A DNA stretch of 64,000 nt from Heterodera schachtii (GCA_023374025.1 SIJG01000100.1:439498-503497); one strand, 5' to 3'. Shown: positions 35,263-49,537, counted from the first letter of the stretch. The notes: a model not told the origin generated them from the letters alone. A program made the numbers and translations.

Positions 35263-38200
35263 ATGAAAATAAAATAAAACATAAATGACAGTCAAAAATC
35301 ACAAAAATGTGTGTCAAATCAATTTATTTCCATAATATTTTTCGGTAATAAATTCCATGAATTATAACCCTATTCAAAAATTTTTAATAATTATTATAAA
35401 TTTTACAATTTAAACTAAAAATATAAATATAATAAGAAAACGCGTCATTACCCAGAAGTTAACAACAAAAATATGCAGCAATTAATTAAAAAATTAAGTC
35501 TAGTTCGTATAAACAAATTTAAATAAAAAAATATATATTCGGTATTGTGAATGAAAAAATATAATTGTTTTTGTGAAATATTTATTTATTACTTCCTAAT
35601 TATATAATTTTATTACGTTACGTTTTTTATTTAAGTTCGCATTTTTTAATTATAAATTTTATTTTTATTTTGACAGATATTTACACATCAAACTAATTAA
35701 AAGGAATAAATTCATTTTTTAATGAAAGACTGACTAAATAAGAAAGTATATTGAATTATAACATTAAATAAATTTTATAAATGAAGGATTCAACATTACC
35801 ATGAAGCTTCGAATGTAGAAAATCATTCGTTAAAAAAATATTTTTTATTAACAACACAAATAAAAAAGAAATTAGGTAAAATTCATTAACGTAATTAAAT
35901 ATATTTTTATAATTAAATAGTTATATAATAAATTGAAAACCATACAAGAAAACGAAAAAACAAAAAATAAAAGAATTTAAGTGATTGTAATTAAAGTTAA
36001 AAATTTAGAGGAAACATTTTATATTCGTTTTATGGTTATTATGCGTTAATATATGTTTTGAATATTTTATTTTTATTCTTATTTCGAAAAATAATTCATC
36101 TTTCAATTTACTAAAACAATTACCCGTTTCTTAAATTATATTTACTTATTTGCATAATCAACAATTGATTATTTGCATAATCAACAATTAATTAATAATT
36201 TACTTAAACCTTCCTTTTTTAAAAATGCTTTGAATGATAAATTTTATTTCGTAATTAACTAATAATTATACCACCCATTATCTTTTTCTAATCATTTTAT
36301 TATTTTAATTATATCATAAAAAGATTTTAAAACAAATATAACATTTAGAGTGTCTTTGGCCATTCGGAATTAAAAACAAGAAACGAAGTTAATAAATGAG
36401 GATATTGAATCTTTTACAATTAAGCATAATTTTACCAATGCGAAACTATCATTGAATTTAGAGAAATCTTTTAAAAGTTACCTTCATTTAAGAAAACTTA
36501 AAATTAATGAAGCTTAAAAATGCGGCATAAATAATCTGAAAAAGGTACTTGTAATAATAATAATATTATGCAGATAAATTTTAATGATTTGGCTAAAAAA
36601 TTTATTGATTTCCTTTTTTTTTTTAATTTATAAAATTATTATTAAGTATTAATTGCAATATAAACTATTATTCTATATTCTATTTTCATGTCGCCTGCAC
36701 TGCATTGGGAAAAGAAAACGATCGCGGATAATTTTTTATATTAATAAGGTATTTTAATATGTGTTTCTTTTTTTTAATTTAAGATAATTTTATTTTCCTT
36801 TTAGTTGCTTGGATTATTATATTATTTATCTGATTAATTTTTTTATAATTTTAGAAAATGAAAAATTATGGCATTTAATATTTTATCATATTTTTTTGGT
36901 GCTCCTCAATGTTTTATCACCTGTTTTTTCATAGCAATACTCTTTTATAATTTTCGTAAAAATAGCATTAAAAGAAGAAAATATTTTTTGAATTATAAAT
37001 TAATATTTAAAGTAAATCGGTTTTAATGTATAATACATCTGCATACACTTAATTTTCGCCACTATTTTTTTACTATTTCGCCAGTATATTTGAATTTTCA
37101 TAGTAAACAGCAGAAATTATTTAATAAAGTGCAAGAAATTATCAAATTAAATTTTTTATTTTATTATATTATTTGTATGCACGCAATTAAAATTTTGTGG
37201 AAAATATTATTACAAAAATTTTTTTTGTTTATGTTTTGAAAATATGTTTTATTTTTTAATTTTTTTATAAAAGAATTAAAATTTTTGTAAGTTTATAAAA
37301 TTTAAATTATATTAGTTTTTTACGGGTTTAAAAGTTTTATAAGATTTATTATAAAATAAATCCCTTTACTTTAAGAAAAAAAATAGGAAAAATAATATTG
37401 TAAAAGAATATTACTTTTTATGAAGAATAAATTTTAAAAAAAACTTCCGAGTTTTAATCATTTTATCTTTGCTCTTATTTAGTAATATAATTATATTATA
37501 ATTTTAGTTATTTCATTTATTATTGCTTAATTTTTTTGGTTTTTAATTGAAATTTAAATTTCTTTTTTCAAAATTTAAATACAAATTAGCTTAATTTCCT
37601 TTTCATTATTATTACTTTTGTAACTTATTTCAGAGTTAATAATTTGCGAACTGCTGAATTTTGTTCAAAAGAAAAATAAAATTTAAGTTTTCAGTAATTA
37701 CCATAACGCTCAAAAATGTTAATTAGCTCGTCACTATGCCAAAATTATAAATATCTATTTTAATTGAATTTGATTTTAAATAACTATATTTGAATTCCCT
37801 TAAATATCCTTTTTACAATGGCGAATAGAATTTTCTTCTGTGGCATTTCCACCCACCGATATATTTTTCATTAGTTGTTTTTTTTGCAATATAATATTAA
37901 AACTCTTTATGATTTTTTAACACAAAGAAAATAAGAAAATGTTAACATTTAAAGGAAATTTCGAACAAAAATAATCATCTTTACTTCATTAATCAAATAT
38001 TTTTTTGCAAGTTCATAATTGGGATTATAATAATTATAACATTTATTCTTTGAAATATTATATATGAATATAAAAGTGAGTTCTTTATTATTTGGATGGT
38101 TTGAATTTAAATTCAATAAAATATAAATGCATTAATTTTGGTTTAAATGCTTCCAATTCTATGGATTTAATTCCTTCCGACTAGAGCTCTGAATTCCAAG

Positions 38201-41200
38201 GCTCAAGAAAAATGAAAATAAATGTACATGTTACTAAAATATGCCATTAATATTTGGATATTTATTAAAACTTAATCCGCTTAATGGTATTACTTAATAT
38301 ATACAAATATTTATTTATTTCAAAATTTCAACATTCACAGAACACAGCTGGTGATCCTGATCAAGTTATGTGCAGCTAATAATAAAGAACAAATAAATAA
38401 TTTAATTAAAAAACACTTTTTGTTTATAAAGTAGCAATATATTATTTTCAAATAATATCATTAAAAAGTTGAAGTTATATTGTTTACTCTTATAATTTTC
38501 ACTGTCCTAGAAATAATGCTAAAAAACAATTTAAAATAATTTTAGAGAGATAAAATAATAATTTATTTTTACTAATTGCTATAAATTTTGGACTAAATGA
38601 AAAGCTTTTTTAAATATGATAAGAGTAATAGGATGGAATAAGTATTTTAATATGAAAGAAAATGCGAAATATAAATGTTCAAATAATAAAAATAATAAAA
38701 AAATTTTAAAGAAATTAATCCCCAAAAAAGTTAATCTTTTAACTATTTTAGAAAATGAAATTTTTTCTAAACATAATTAAATATATTAATGAAGCCCAAA
38801 AGGAAGACGTGCCAACATGACAACTTGAATTAGATAAATAATTTAGATTTTTTTTCTATTATTTATTCAGTATCAAATTTTTATTTTCACATAATTTAAA
38901 TTTTACTTTGATGTAATTTTAAATTTTATATTTTAAAATATTATATTTAGTTTTTGTGTTCAAGTGTTTTTTTATATCAATATGATGAAATTGAAACAAA
39001 TTTATGATGAAAGGTAATATTTTTCATTTATATTCAACTTTTCTCATGTTTGATGCGGGTTTAACCACGTTGCAATTAGCAAATATATGTATTTATTTAA
39101 AATATATTTATTCCTTTATTATTCAAATAATTTAATTTTATTAATTTTAAATAATTTTTCGAAAATTAGTTTTAATATTTTGTTAAAATATTTTTTTAAT
39201 TTAAGTAAAATTTAATATTTTTATAAAAATTTTTCTATGCTTTTATTATTTATTAATTAATCGGTTTATTTGCACTATCTTTTGCCATGGTTTTGGCTTT
39301 ATAATAAAGAATTAATTTTAAAACATAAAACCTGTTTTAATTTTATTAATAAATAATTATAAAACTTTATTTAATGATTTTTATAAGATTATTTAATAAC
39401 AATACTTTAGTTTTTTTATTTAGTTTATTTTTGAAAGGCCTGGTGTACAGTAGGAACCAAAAGTGAATAAAATTTTAAATTTATCATTTTAATGACTTTT
39501 TTATTTCAAAACTTTTTTGGAAAAAATTTGAGAATTTTTAATTTCTGTTTTGTAAATTTACTTCCATTATGCTAAGTTTATTCTTTTTGGTCATTTTAAG
39601 CTATTCTTCTTACTTATATTTTTAAAAATAATTAATTTTCTTTAACAACCTTTTTTTAATTTTTTTGTTTACCAATAATAATTTACTGTTTATTAATTTC
39701 TTGTTTGGTTTTCAATAAATTCTCTAAATTAATTAGTTTATTTACTAATAAAAAAATTTTCAATCATGAATTACAATATATGTAAAATATTTTAATTTTA
39801 TATTCACTATTTTCAAGAAAGATATTGCGGGTCCGCGAGCGTGAGTACGAAATTTTCCGGAACAGGATCGTGAATCCGTAAAAATAATGCATTCGTAAAA
39901 TTCCCTGGGCTAAAAAGTATTAAATCTTGAGCGAAATTCACACAAAATTGCCGCGGGTAAAAAAATAATATTTTATAATTTTTTTACTAAATGTTTTATC
40001 TATAATTTATCTCATAAATATTTGCATAAACAAATTAATTTTCATGTCCGATTCATAAATATATGGAAAGTGAAATAAATAAATAAATATTTATTTTATT
40101 TTATTATTGAATTTTTAATTGATTATGCATTAATTTATAAAAATTTGATGCGAAAAGAAAAATTAAGTTTTATTAAATTTAAATTATTAATTTCTTATTT
40201 ATGTTAAAATTTTTATTTTTGAATTAATTTTTTTTTTATTCTTATTAACTCTTGAGGAAAAAATCAATTTTTTCATCGCTCTGCAGAATATGTCGCTTTC
40301 CGAGATTTTCATTAACTTGTTATTAATTAAGTAAAATATATAATATTTTTTATAAATATAATTTATTTTCTATATATTAATTTGCTTGTTTAAAATATGT
40401 TATAAAAAAGTTTTTCAATTAAAAGAGAATTAATTGTAAATTTATTTTACCTTTATAGTTTTATCCTCTTTAACCCTAAATATAATTATTTAATTAATAT
40501 TATTTCCTTAATCCTTGATACATTTTGGTAATAATATCTTATTATAAAATATTTTCATTTGTAAAATTTATAATAAATTTGATAAATTAAAAAACTTTAA
40601 GTATACAAAGATATATTAAATTATATTATTCATTTTATTTTATATCTTTTATGTTTTCTCTTTTAATTAATTCGTTTTTTCTTAATTAAATGATTTTTTA
40701 AAGTAATACTTCTTTTTTTTAATTTTTTTTGTAAAATCGAATTATAATTAATTGTAATAGCTTAACATTTTCAAAAGGATTCTATATGATTTAAAATTAT
40801 ATTAAATTAAAAAATAATAATTAAAAGCAGTTACATTGGGTTCTATAAATGTTAATAAAATAAATTCATACTGATGCTTAAATCAATTAAGTTTTTATTT
40901 AATCAAATGAAACTTTGCATTGTTCCATGCCAAAAATAAATTGAAAACCTCAGTTTTTTAATTAATTTTATTTTGAAAATTTTGAATGATTTTTGATTTC
41001 TTCTTCCGAACGCTTATTTCATGTGCATTCAATTTGTTAATTTTTTATTTCACATGCATTTCATGCATTTCTTTTGTGGATTTTGATCCCGTTATTCTTT
41101 TCTATTTAAATATTTGTATTAAATAAATACTACTTGTATTTCTTTATTACTAAATTTTTATATATTTGCTTTCTTATCATTTAACATTATGAATTAAAAT

Positions 41201-41776
41201 ATTTTAAAATTACTTTTTTAACTATTTTTCTCATTTTTTCTTTGTGAATTTGTAATAGAATTTTAGAATATATATATTTTAAATCAATTTACTTTTTTAT
41301 AGAATGATTAGTTTTATTGGAGCAAATGGCATAAATATTTGTACTTCCCACATTTTAATTTTTATTTTAGGCAATAATTCTTCTTTTTTTTTGAAGGAGT
41401 CTTCATGTGTACAACATGCAATTTTTCCTACATTCTTTTTTTTGCCAATTAAAAACGATTCTTATTTTGTGCCCATCATTTCAAAACTGTTTTTTTTGAG
41501 TTCAATCGATGGTGCATTTTTTTTTTTTGCAAAAATTTTAATTATTTTTCAGAAATTGAGAAATTTTAGCGGTTGAGCGGCCAGTTCAGTGTTGTCCACT
41601 GAGAGTCAACAACTCGTCAGGAGTTATTATTTTTTTTAGTGAATAGTCAGTTTTCTCTGCTGAGCACTTATCTAGAGAATTCTATGCAGAAAAAAAGCAT
41701 TTAGGTGGCCTCAAAAATTCTGAGTTTTCCATTATTTTATTTTTTGTAAAATTAAGTCGGATACCAATTTTTAAAC
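35263..41776. other. AT-rich desert with minor repeats
   Basis: No supported gene. A tandem pair tatttgcataatcaacaatt lies at 36147 and 36170. A GC-richer patch at 39825-39960 (gcgggtccgcgagcgtgagt, ending ttgccgcgggt) has opposed gcggg/ccgcggg motifs and may be an old element. The open frame at 41304-41576 is Phe/Ile/Ser-rich and has no support. A possible hAT end CAGTGTTGTCCACTGAG lies at 41591. Confidence 0.45.
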
Positions 41777-41825
41777 CAGGCCCGTGTCGGGTACCCGGTA
41801 AAAAATCGGGTATTGAAATTTTCCA
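41777..41825. mobile_element. single hAT-like end CAGGCCCGTGTCGGGTACCC
   Basis: Starts CAGGCCCGTGTCGGGTACCC and is followed by a second tcgggta, as in subterminal repeats. No mate was found in the window. Confidence 0.35.
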
Positions 41826-41904
41826 TAATTTTTAATTTTTTCAAAATATTAACAAAATGCCTTTACTAAAATAAAAAAAAAGAAAATATTTCCAAAGGTC
41901 AGGA

Positions 41905-42035
41905 GCGGTTTGATGTTTTCTTGGAGGGCTACCACCGACCGGTAGACCTTTTTTGTTTTTTACATCACTTTTTTTGGCACGCTTTTTCCAAAAAACTTAT
42001 GGGAAAGAAGGGAGTCCGGGGGTGCCGATTTATAG
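41905..42035. repeat. GC-richer repeat related to 14080-14150
   Basis: Contains ggcacgctttttccaaaaaa, then cttatgggaaagaaggg and cgggggtgcc. The 14.1-kb copy has gcgtgctttatccaaaaaac, a gggaaaatcgggg block, then a G run and gcgcc. Same order and orientation. Confidence 0.5.
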
Positions 42036-42308
42036 AACTAGAATTTTTTTAATTTATTCATTAAATTGTTTTAAATATTTAGACTAATTAAAAGAAATTC
42101 TGATTTATTTTCTCTCAATCTTGTTAAAATTTTGTTATTTATTTTTGAAAGTAAGTGTTATATAAATTTAAGTTCAAATAACCGATCTTGTCTTTGGTTC
42201 AAAGAGGATCTAAGAAGAAATATTTTATATAAAATTATTTTTTTAAAACATAATTTTAAAATAATCTCTTATTATTAAATGAAACAGTTTTTTTTAGAAT
42301 TAATTTTC

Positions 42309-42444
42309 TTTTTTTATAATTTGTTTTTATACATTTATTTTCAAATTAATGCTTAATATTTAACTTTATTTTCTTCTATTAGAACATACAATTATTGCTC
42401 TTTCAATAATATTGGCAATGAAATAAATATTAAGCAATTATTTT
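42309..42444 (+). repeat. dispersed repeat pair, copy 1 (pair with 55491-55636)
   Basis: Blocks ataatttgtttttata, tcttctattagaacatacaa, ttattgctctttca and aataaatattaagcaattat occur in the same order at 55491-55636 with few changes and one 10-bp indel. Confidence 0.9.
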
Positions 42445-45400
42445 ATTTGTTTATTTCATTTAACTATTAAAAATACACTATCATTTTTAGTGGTTCTTTT
42501 TTTTTTTTTTTTTTTTATAAAAAAGGCTAACTTTTTTTTATGTTATCAACATTATTTCTATTTATTTTATTATTATTTTTTGTAATTTGTTATTAAAATA
42601 TATTTAGCGTAAATATATGCGATATTTATATAGTTCAATACTAATAAGGATATGAAGTGCAAATTTGGTTTTTGGACTGGAAGTTATTTGTGAGCTTGAC
42701 TAGTGCGGAATTGCTTAATTGCATATCATTTCGGTTGTTTTTTTTAATATTAAAAAATTCAATTTTTACTACTGAATATTTAAAAAGTTTTAAATAATAA
42801 TTTAATTTTAATTTAATTGCTAGTATATTTAATTATCATTTTGTATTTAAAAAAAATTTTTCTATTGTTCTTCCAAAAAAGGTAATACAAAAAGTGTTTA
42901 ATGATTTTTTTTAATTTTGGAATTACTTTTTTTCATGTGTTGAGCCGAACCAAATTTTTCATGGTTTCGATATTTTTTTCAATTTTTTACATTCTATCTA
43001 TATCGCAAAAAATATTATGCATAGTGTCTGGCTCAGATTGTATATTTGTAAATTATAATAAGTTTTTGATTTCTCAGTTTAACTTGTTATTACAATATTC
43101 TTTAATATTTTTATTTTGTATTTAAATGTGAATATCTATGAGTAAAAATTTCTTGTAAATTTTATTAAAAAATAAATATTTTAATTTATTATCTTACAAA
43201 AAATTTAAATATTTTTAAATAATTGCTTTGTTGTTACTTAGTCATTCTTGGATCATTCAATAGTTTTACGAGTTGTCTATCAGCTTGAAAAATTTCCAAA
43301 AATTTTGTCAAATCAAATTTGGACAAAGTTATGACTGAAAATACACAAGGGGCCAGGTTTTCGAATATTTTTGGCCAGATGAAATTTTGTAGACTAACAG
43401 AGGACACATAGAGATATCAAATAATAGAAAAAAAGAAAAATTTGATGAAAATAAAAATTTTAAGAATTTATATAATTTTATTAAAATTTATTTCACTTGG
43501 ATATAAAAAATATATAAAAAATAATCAAAATATCTCAATTTTGAACTCCGCTCATCATAACAATTAAGCAAAAAAATATATAGAGTTTAATCACCAAAAA
43601 TCACTTCCCTACTGATTTTTATTGGTCTATAGCAATTATTTTTAATTACGATATAAATATTTAACAAAAAATTACTTGCAAAATAAAATATGTAATAATT
43701 TTAATTATCATTTATTTTCTTTAAATAATTGCAAATAAGTTTATTTTGATATATTGTTCAAAATATGAATATATTAAATATATTAAGAGAAAATGTTAAT
43801 ATATTTTGCCTTGATCCTTTTTTAACCCTAAATATTATTATAATTTTTAAATTTTTTTAAAATCCTTTACAGTTTATTGTAATAATACCTATTGCTTAAT
43901 TTGGTTAACTATAAATTCACGACTATCATTTTTTAATTTTTCAAAAAATATTTTATATTAGGTTATTAATGTTATCATTAATATAACCTTTTTTTTGATG
44001 AAATTGATTTTTGAACTTGATTTTATTAAGTCTATTGAAAAGGTCGTTTTGTAAGATGCAATATTATTAATATTTTTCTTTTTATCTTTAGATTTTTACA
44101 TTTTCTTGTAAATTATATTGTGGATTCATAAGAACTGCTGCAGGGTTTTAGTCAAAATGACCAAATATTCTTTTATTTTTTACTTACTTAAAAACATTTT
44201 TTTAATCAATTAGTTTAATTTTTCTTTTTTACTTAATGAACAATTTTTTTATATTTGTTTTAAAAAAATTTCTTTTACAATTCACAAAGGATATGTATTA
44301 ATTAAGCTTATGTTTTATCCGATAGGTTTTTTTTTTTGTTTAATTCAAGGAACAAAAAATTGCAAAATTTTGCGGTTTAAGCCAATTTAAGAGAATAAAT
44401 TTCTTGAGGTCTGGCTTCTTTTTTGTTTTTTTTTTGTGGTTGGGACTTAAATAAAAGTTACTTTTAATATAATTAATTCTTTTATACAAGATGAACGTCT
44501 CAACGTTGTATAGCTCATTTAATTAATTATTTTTCGGCTTTTATGTATTTGCAGTAAATTGTTTAGATTTCTAGTACATTTGTTTATTGTATTTAAAATA
44601 TATAAATAACTGAAAATAAATAAATTTATTAAATAATTATGAAGTGAGTAAACTTTGATTTGAATTTTTTCAAATATTTTCGTTTTTTCAATCATAGATA
44701 AGCATTTTGCTTTTGTTTATTTTTTCATTTGAATAAATAATTAACTGAAATTTTAATTTTTTCGTAAAGTTTTAATTTTCAGTTTTTCACTGTTCCTACT
44801 TAAAATTTACTGTTTAAAGGTTTTTATTATTATTATTAAGTCTTATGGATTACTATTTATTAATTGACGTTTTGTATTTTTTTATTTCAATTATTTATTT
44901 CAAGAATAATTAAAAAGATAATTTTCTAAAATAAATCATTAAGAGATACTGAAACTAAAATATTAATAATCTTTTCTTTTAAATAAAATTTGCATAAATA
45001 TTTAGTTCAATTGACTAAAATTCTAAATTTCCAAATAAATTGGCGAAAATATGCATTTATAAAATCACTTAATTTAATGTTATGTTTGTCGTTACGCCAA
45101 TTTCAAAAGTCGTCAAAATGCGAAAATGCCTTAAATATAAAAAGAAAGTTCCAGTCTTTTTGTCCATTTTTTGCAATAAAAATCATTTACATTTTGTTAA
45201 TTTTTTTTCTATAATTTTAAATTTTTTCGTTAAGAAATTTAATTAAATTTATTCTAAGTTTTTATGTAATTCTAAGTTTTCCTTTAATTAAGAACAATAT
45301 TTATTTGTTAGATTTTAGTATTTTTGTGAATTTTGGTTAAAAGGATCTTTTTTTGTTTATGATATTTTCTAAACTATGATAGCTTTGAAAAATTTTCAAA

Positions 45401-45669
45401 TTGATTTTTTATGTAAAAGAAAAACCCTAAAATTGTATGGAAATAGTATTAAATTGATTAAAATTTTACCATGGCAATCAGATCCTTCGCATACTTTCCC
45501 TATCAGTCATTTTGATGGGTTTAGATTTTAATATTTTGAAAAATATATATTTTAATCAGACTAAATTACACTTAAGTTAGAATTGTGAGCACTGCTTAAA
45601 ATAATATCATAATTTTTTAAAAATATATTTAAAATTAATAAAGAATTATCTATTAAATTAATAAGTGTA
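42445..45669. other. AT-rich desert
   Basis: T-rich non-coding DNA with no supported gene. The stretch 43260-43430 (atttggacaaagttatgactg, then ggccaggttttcg) is somewhat less AT-biased and resembles generic nematode intergenic repeats. Confidence 0.45.
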
Positions 45670-45865
45670 GAGATCGACCTGGACCTGGATCCAGGCCTGA
45701 ATTTTTCCTGAATCCAGGTCCAGGTCCAGGCCATTTTTCGGCAACCTGGATTTTTCCTAAATCTGGATTTTTCTGGATTTTTCCAGGAAATCAAGGTCCA
45801 GGTCAAATGTGAAAAAAAATCCAGGTCCAGGTCCAGGCAAAACAGGAAAAAACCTGGATTTCCTG
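45670..45865. mobile_element. repeat-rich hAT-like relic with ccaggtccagg motifs
   Basis: Begins TAGAGATCGACCTGGACC and carries about ten copies of ccaggtccagg/cctggatttttcc in both orientations. A 5' TAGAGA-type end with its own subterminal motif matches the pattern of the other elements here. The right end and the target duplication were not identified. Confidence 0.5.
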
Positions 45866-47180
45866 AACAAAAATTTGAATTAATTTTTTCAAGTGACCGA
45901 GGTTTTTGAGAAAAAAAGATATAAATATTATTGCCATTTAAAGCTAAACTTGGAGATCTAATAAAAATGAATTATTAAATTCAGAACTTTCATACTGGAA
46001 AATTCAAACGAACTAATTCATATTCTCTAAATCAAATTGGCAAAAAAAGGTCCATTATAAATTTTTTAAATAAAGAAATAAAAATTTTTAAAATGCATAA
46101 TAAGAAATCTTTTTTGCCGTTAACAATTTATTTATTTAATTTAAAATTATAAGTTTTATATGAAAAGTCCTTTTAAATATAAAAAGCTTCTTGTTATTTA
46201 TTAAAACAAACATTTAAAAAAAATTTTTCTAAATATGTATTTTTTAAATTTAAATAAAATATTTTTAAAGAAAAATTTACTATTAAAATGAATTAAAAAA
46301 CTAAAAATAAAGATATTTGTTATAATTCATAAATAATTATTGAACTCAATTAAATATTTATTTTTTGAACTTTATTTTTAAAACCAATTTGAATAACAAT
46401 GAAAATACAGCATTTTTATTTAAAATAAAATGAAAAAAGCCAAATTTATAAATCTATAAATAGTTTACATTAGCTAAAAAAACAAGTGTAATTAATATCA
46501 TTTTATTTTTGTAATAAATTTCACTGTAATTATAAAATTCAATTGTTTGGGAAATTAATAAATATTTGTTCAGTAAGAAATATAATACATAACATAATTG
46601 ATAATGATTAAGCAATTCGTCAGCCTGCCAAGATTATTGTCTTCATTTCATTATCACGAATTTAAGAAACAATAAGAATAATTACACTTTTAATTCATGA
46701 GAATTATCGGGATTCCACTTGATTTTTTTTTGGATTCCATTAAATAAAAATCTAAATCCCAATTAAAACTAACCCTAGTAGTAAATTTATCGTTTCTATG
46801 ATTATTTTTGTAGAATTTAAAAATTATTCTCTGTTAGGATGGCTCACTATTCAAGTTTCGAAAATAGAGACCGATCCCAAGTTATTTTAAGAATGGCTAA
46901 TTTCTTGTGACGACCCCTATCTACATTAGAAATGAAAACATATATGTAGCCTTCTTCATGAGAATGCTGAAAAATGAAGATAAACAATTCAGAAAATAAA
47001 AATGTGAAAATTTAAATATCTGATAATTAATTATAAAAAGCAATATGAAAACTCAAAATACAATAAAATTTAATTTAATTTTTAATTAAAATATAAATAA
47101 ATAAATGAAAATAATTTTACAGTATTTGTTGAAAAATTAATCTCAATATTATAATATGATTTTTGATGAAATTCTTAAAA
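45866..47180. other. AT-rich desert, A-rich
   Basis: A-rich non-coding DNA. Short GC-richer words at 46707-46790 (atcgggattcc ... aaatcccaatt ... aaccctag) and 46835-46885 (tagagaccgatcccaag) may be decayed element ends. Confidence 0.4.
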
Positions 47181-47358
47181 ATGAATTTTTTTTTCAAAAT
47201 TCTTTAGAAAAGTTAAAAAGCACAAAATAATTAACAATTAAAAACAATGAAACAAATCATTATCCGACTTTGCAATTAACTCAATAAAAAATTGTAATAA
47301 ATCTAAAAATAATAGAATAAAAAATTTTTTCGGGGAAGAAACGTCAAAAAATTAATGA
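47181..47358 (+). repeat. local direct duplication, copy 1
   Basis: About 178 bp (tctttagaaaagttaaaaag ... gaaacgtcaaaaaattaatga) repeated at 47973-48148 with roughly 8-10 differences, in the same orientation, 790 bp apart. Confidence 0.93.
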
Positions 47359-47972
47359 TTTGTTAAAATTCATCCGCCTACTACTGTGCTGTTAATAATT
47401 TTCGTGATTATTTTAAAACAAAAAAATAAATTAAAAAAAGGAAAACTGACCAAAACATCCAAAATAATAAATGAAATAATAAAATTAAAAAATCAAACAA
47501 TAATTGAAAATTTAATAAAACATTTTGAAATTTTGTAGCATAATAAAAAAACATTTAAGCCTATCGAATGAAATAAATAATTAATAACATGGTTGCTTTT
47601 AAGCAAACTTATTCCAATAGTGAGGTTATTTAAATTAATTTATTTTTAAGAAAATATTATGTATGAACCAAAACATTTTATCGGGAAATTAAATTTCAAT
47701 ATTTAAATCATTAAAATTAAATAAATTTAATATTATCATTGATTAAATTGTTAATAGTAAATTAATTTTACAAACTAATGAATTTTAATTTTACTATTTA
47801 TTTAATATAAAGAGAAGGAGAAAATCATCGTAAAATAGCACATTTTTTTTTACTAAAGTTAAAATTCTTCTAATTCCATTAAATGTGCAGAAGTGTAAAT
47901 CTTATAAGAGAATCAATTAAAAATCAATAAAAAACTTTCAGAAATTATTATATTAAATATATGAGATATAAA

Positions 47973-48148
47973 ATGAGATTTTTTTCAAAATTCTTTAGAA
48001 AAGTTAAAAAGCACAAAATAATTAACAAATAAAAACAAAGAAACAAATCATTATCAGACTTTGCAATTAACTCAATAAAAATTGTAATAAATCTAAAAAT
48101 AATAGAATAAAAACCTTTTTCGGGAAAGAAACGTCAAAAAATTAATGA
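47973..48148 (+). repeat. local direct duplication, copy 2
   Basis: Second copy of the 47181-47358 block. The low divergence compared with the surrounding old repeats indicates a recent event. Confidence 0.93.
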
Positions 48149-48721
48149 ACATGAAAAGCTAATTAACGAACCAATTTTCCAGCTTTTTGATTCTTTAAAC
48201 ATCGCTTCGAACATTTAAATAATTTAAACGAGATTAAATAACAAAAATCAAAAAAGAATTACCAAAAGAAATAAATTGACAAGAAATTCATTTGTAATTT
48301 AAAAAAAATTTTAAAATTGTTTTTTAAAAATAAATCACATATTAATGAATACAAGAAAAAAACTTATAAATAATATAAAAAATATTCAATATAATTATAA
48401 TATTAAAATAAACATGGGATGATTTTTTCAACGCATACGACAACGAATCAAGGAGTAATAGAAATGTTTATAAAGCAATAAAAATCCAAAAATGACAATA
48501 TTTTACGATTTTAATTGTTAAAATTGTGATTGAATTCCCATCGAAAAAAGATAAATTTTGAAAAATGAGAAGAAAATATAAATACTTGGAGTGTAACTGA
48601 TCCTACGCAAAAACAAGGAAAATAAACAAGAACACAACCAACTGGACCACGCATATGTTAACAAAATTAAACAGAAAAAACCCTAAAATTTTAAAATAGA
48701 AGTTTACCAAAAGCCAATCAT

Positions 48722-48866
48722 TAGGGGTGTAAAAAAGTCTCGGTCTCGAGTCTCGAAAATCGAGACCGAGACTTAAAAACCCTAGACCGAGACTCGAGAC
48801 CGAGACCAAAAAAACTGAGACTTTTCTCGAGTCGAGACTCGAGACCGAGACTCTCGAGCAGCACTA
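48722..48866. mobile_element. 145-bp inverted-end element filled with gagaccgagactcgag
   Basis: The left end TAGGGGTGTAAAAAAGTCTC and the right-end complement TAGTGCTGCTCGAGAGTCTC differ in the outer 14 bases but become identical in the subterminal agtctcggtctcgag repeats. The interior is almost wholly alternating ctcggtctcgagtctcg in both orientations. Flanking octamers do not match clearly. Confidence 0.6.
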
Positions 48867-49317
48867 CAAGTCTCCAATTACTTACTCAAAAAATGTAAAA
48901 TCACACATTTGTTTATCCCCATTGAACTGAACCATTCAATTTGATTGAAATTGATTTAATATATTATTTATTATTGATATCCTTTTATCATCGCCTTAAT
49001 TTTATGTAGAATTTGCAAAGAATTTTTTTTACTTATAATTTAATTCTTCTATTTGAATAATTTAAATTTCTTTAAAATATTAATAAGTTAACCACTTATG
49101 TTCCTTAGAAAAAAACTTAAAATAAATGCTGTTTTCTCTAATTTCGATTTTTTGATTTCGTTTTTTTTCATTTAATGATTAAATTCTTTTTCATAAAATA
49201 TTTTTATTATTATTATTTTTGTCTTGTATAAAAAATAAATCTTGTATAATAATGTTTTTTTATTATATTTTATCAAATAAAATAGTATAAATTTTTAAAG
49301 CTTTTAAAATAAAAGCG

Positions 49318-49537
49318 ATGTATCTCTGCCGATGCGCGTTTTGTTGCTTATCGAATATTCCAAAAATGAATTTTATGGAAGTCAGATAAATATGCGATTT
49401 TTGCTCATTTTTTTCATATTCTAAAGTGGTATGCTGATAAAGACGTCATGAAAAAGATTAGCGACAATTTAATTGTCGATACAAATATTTTTTCATTTTC
49501 AGTCTCAAAAAGGCAAAGATTTTTTGTTTTGTTTTAA
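49318..49537 (+). CDS. weak two-exon candidate, unrecognised
   Basis: Frame 49318-49380 (MYLCRCAFCCLSNIPKMNFM then E) can be joined at a GT (49381) to an AG (49426) across a 46-nt intron. It continues WYADKDVMKKISDNLIVDTN and IFSFSVSKRQRF to a TAA at 49535. The intron size matches the confirmed introns in this window and the joined frame has mixed codon use, but the donor gtcaga and acceptor ctaaag are weak and no family is recognised. A pseudogene relic or chance is possible. Confidence 0.25.

Noticed and set aside
41304..41576. 90-codon ORF
   Set aside because: Phe/Ile/Ser bias with long T runs, no recognisable motif.
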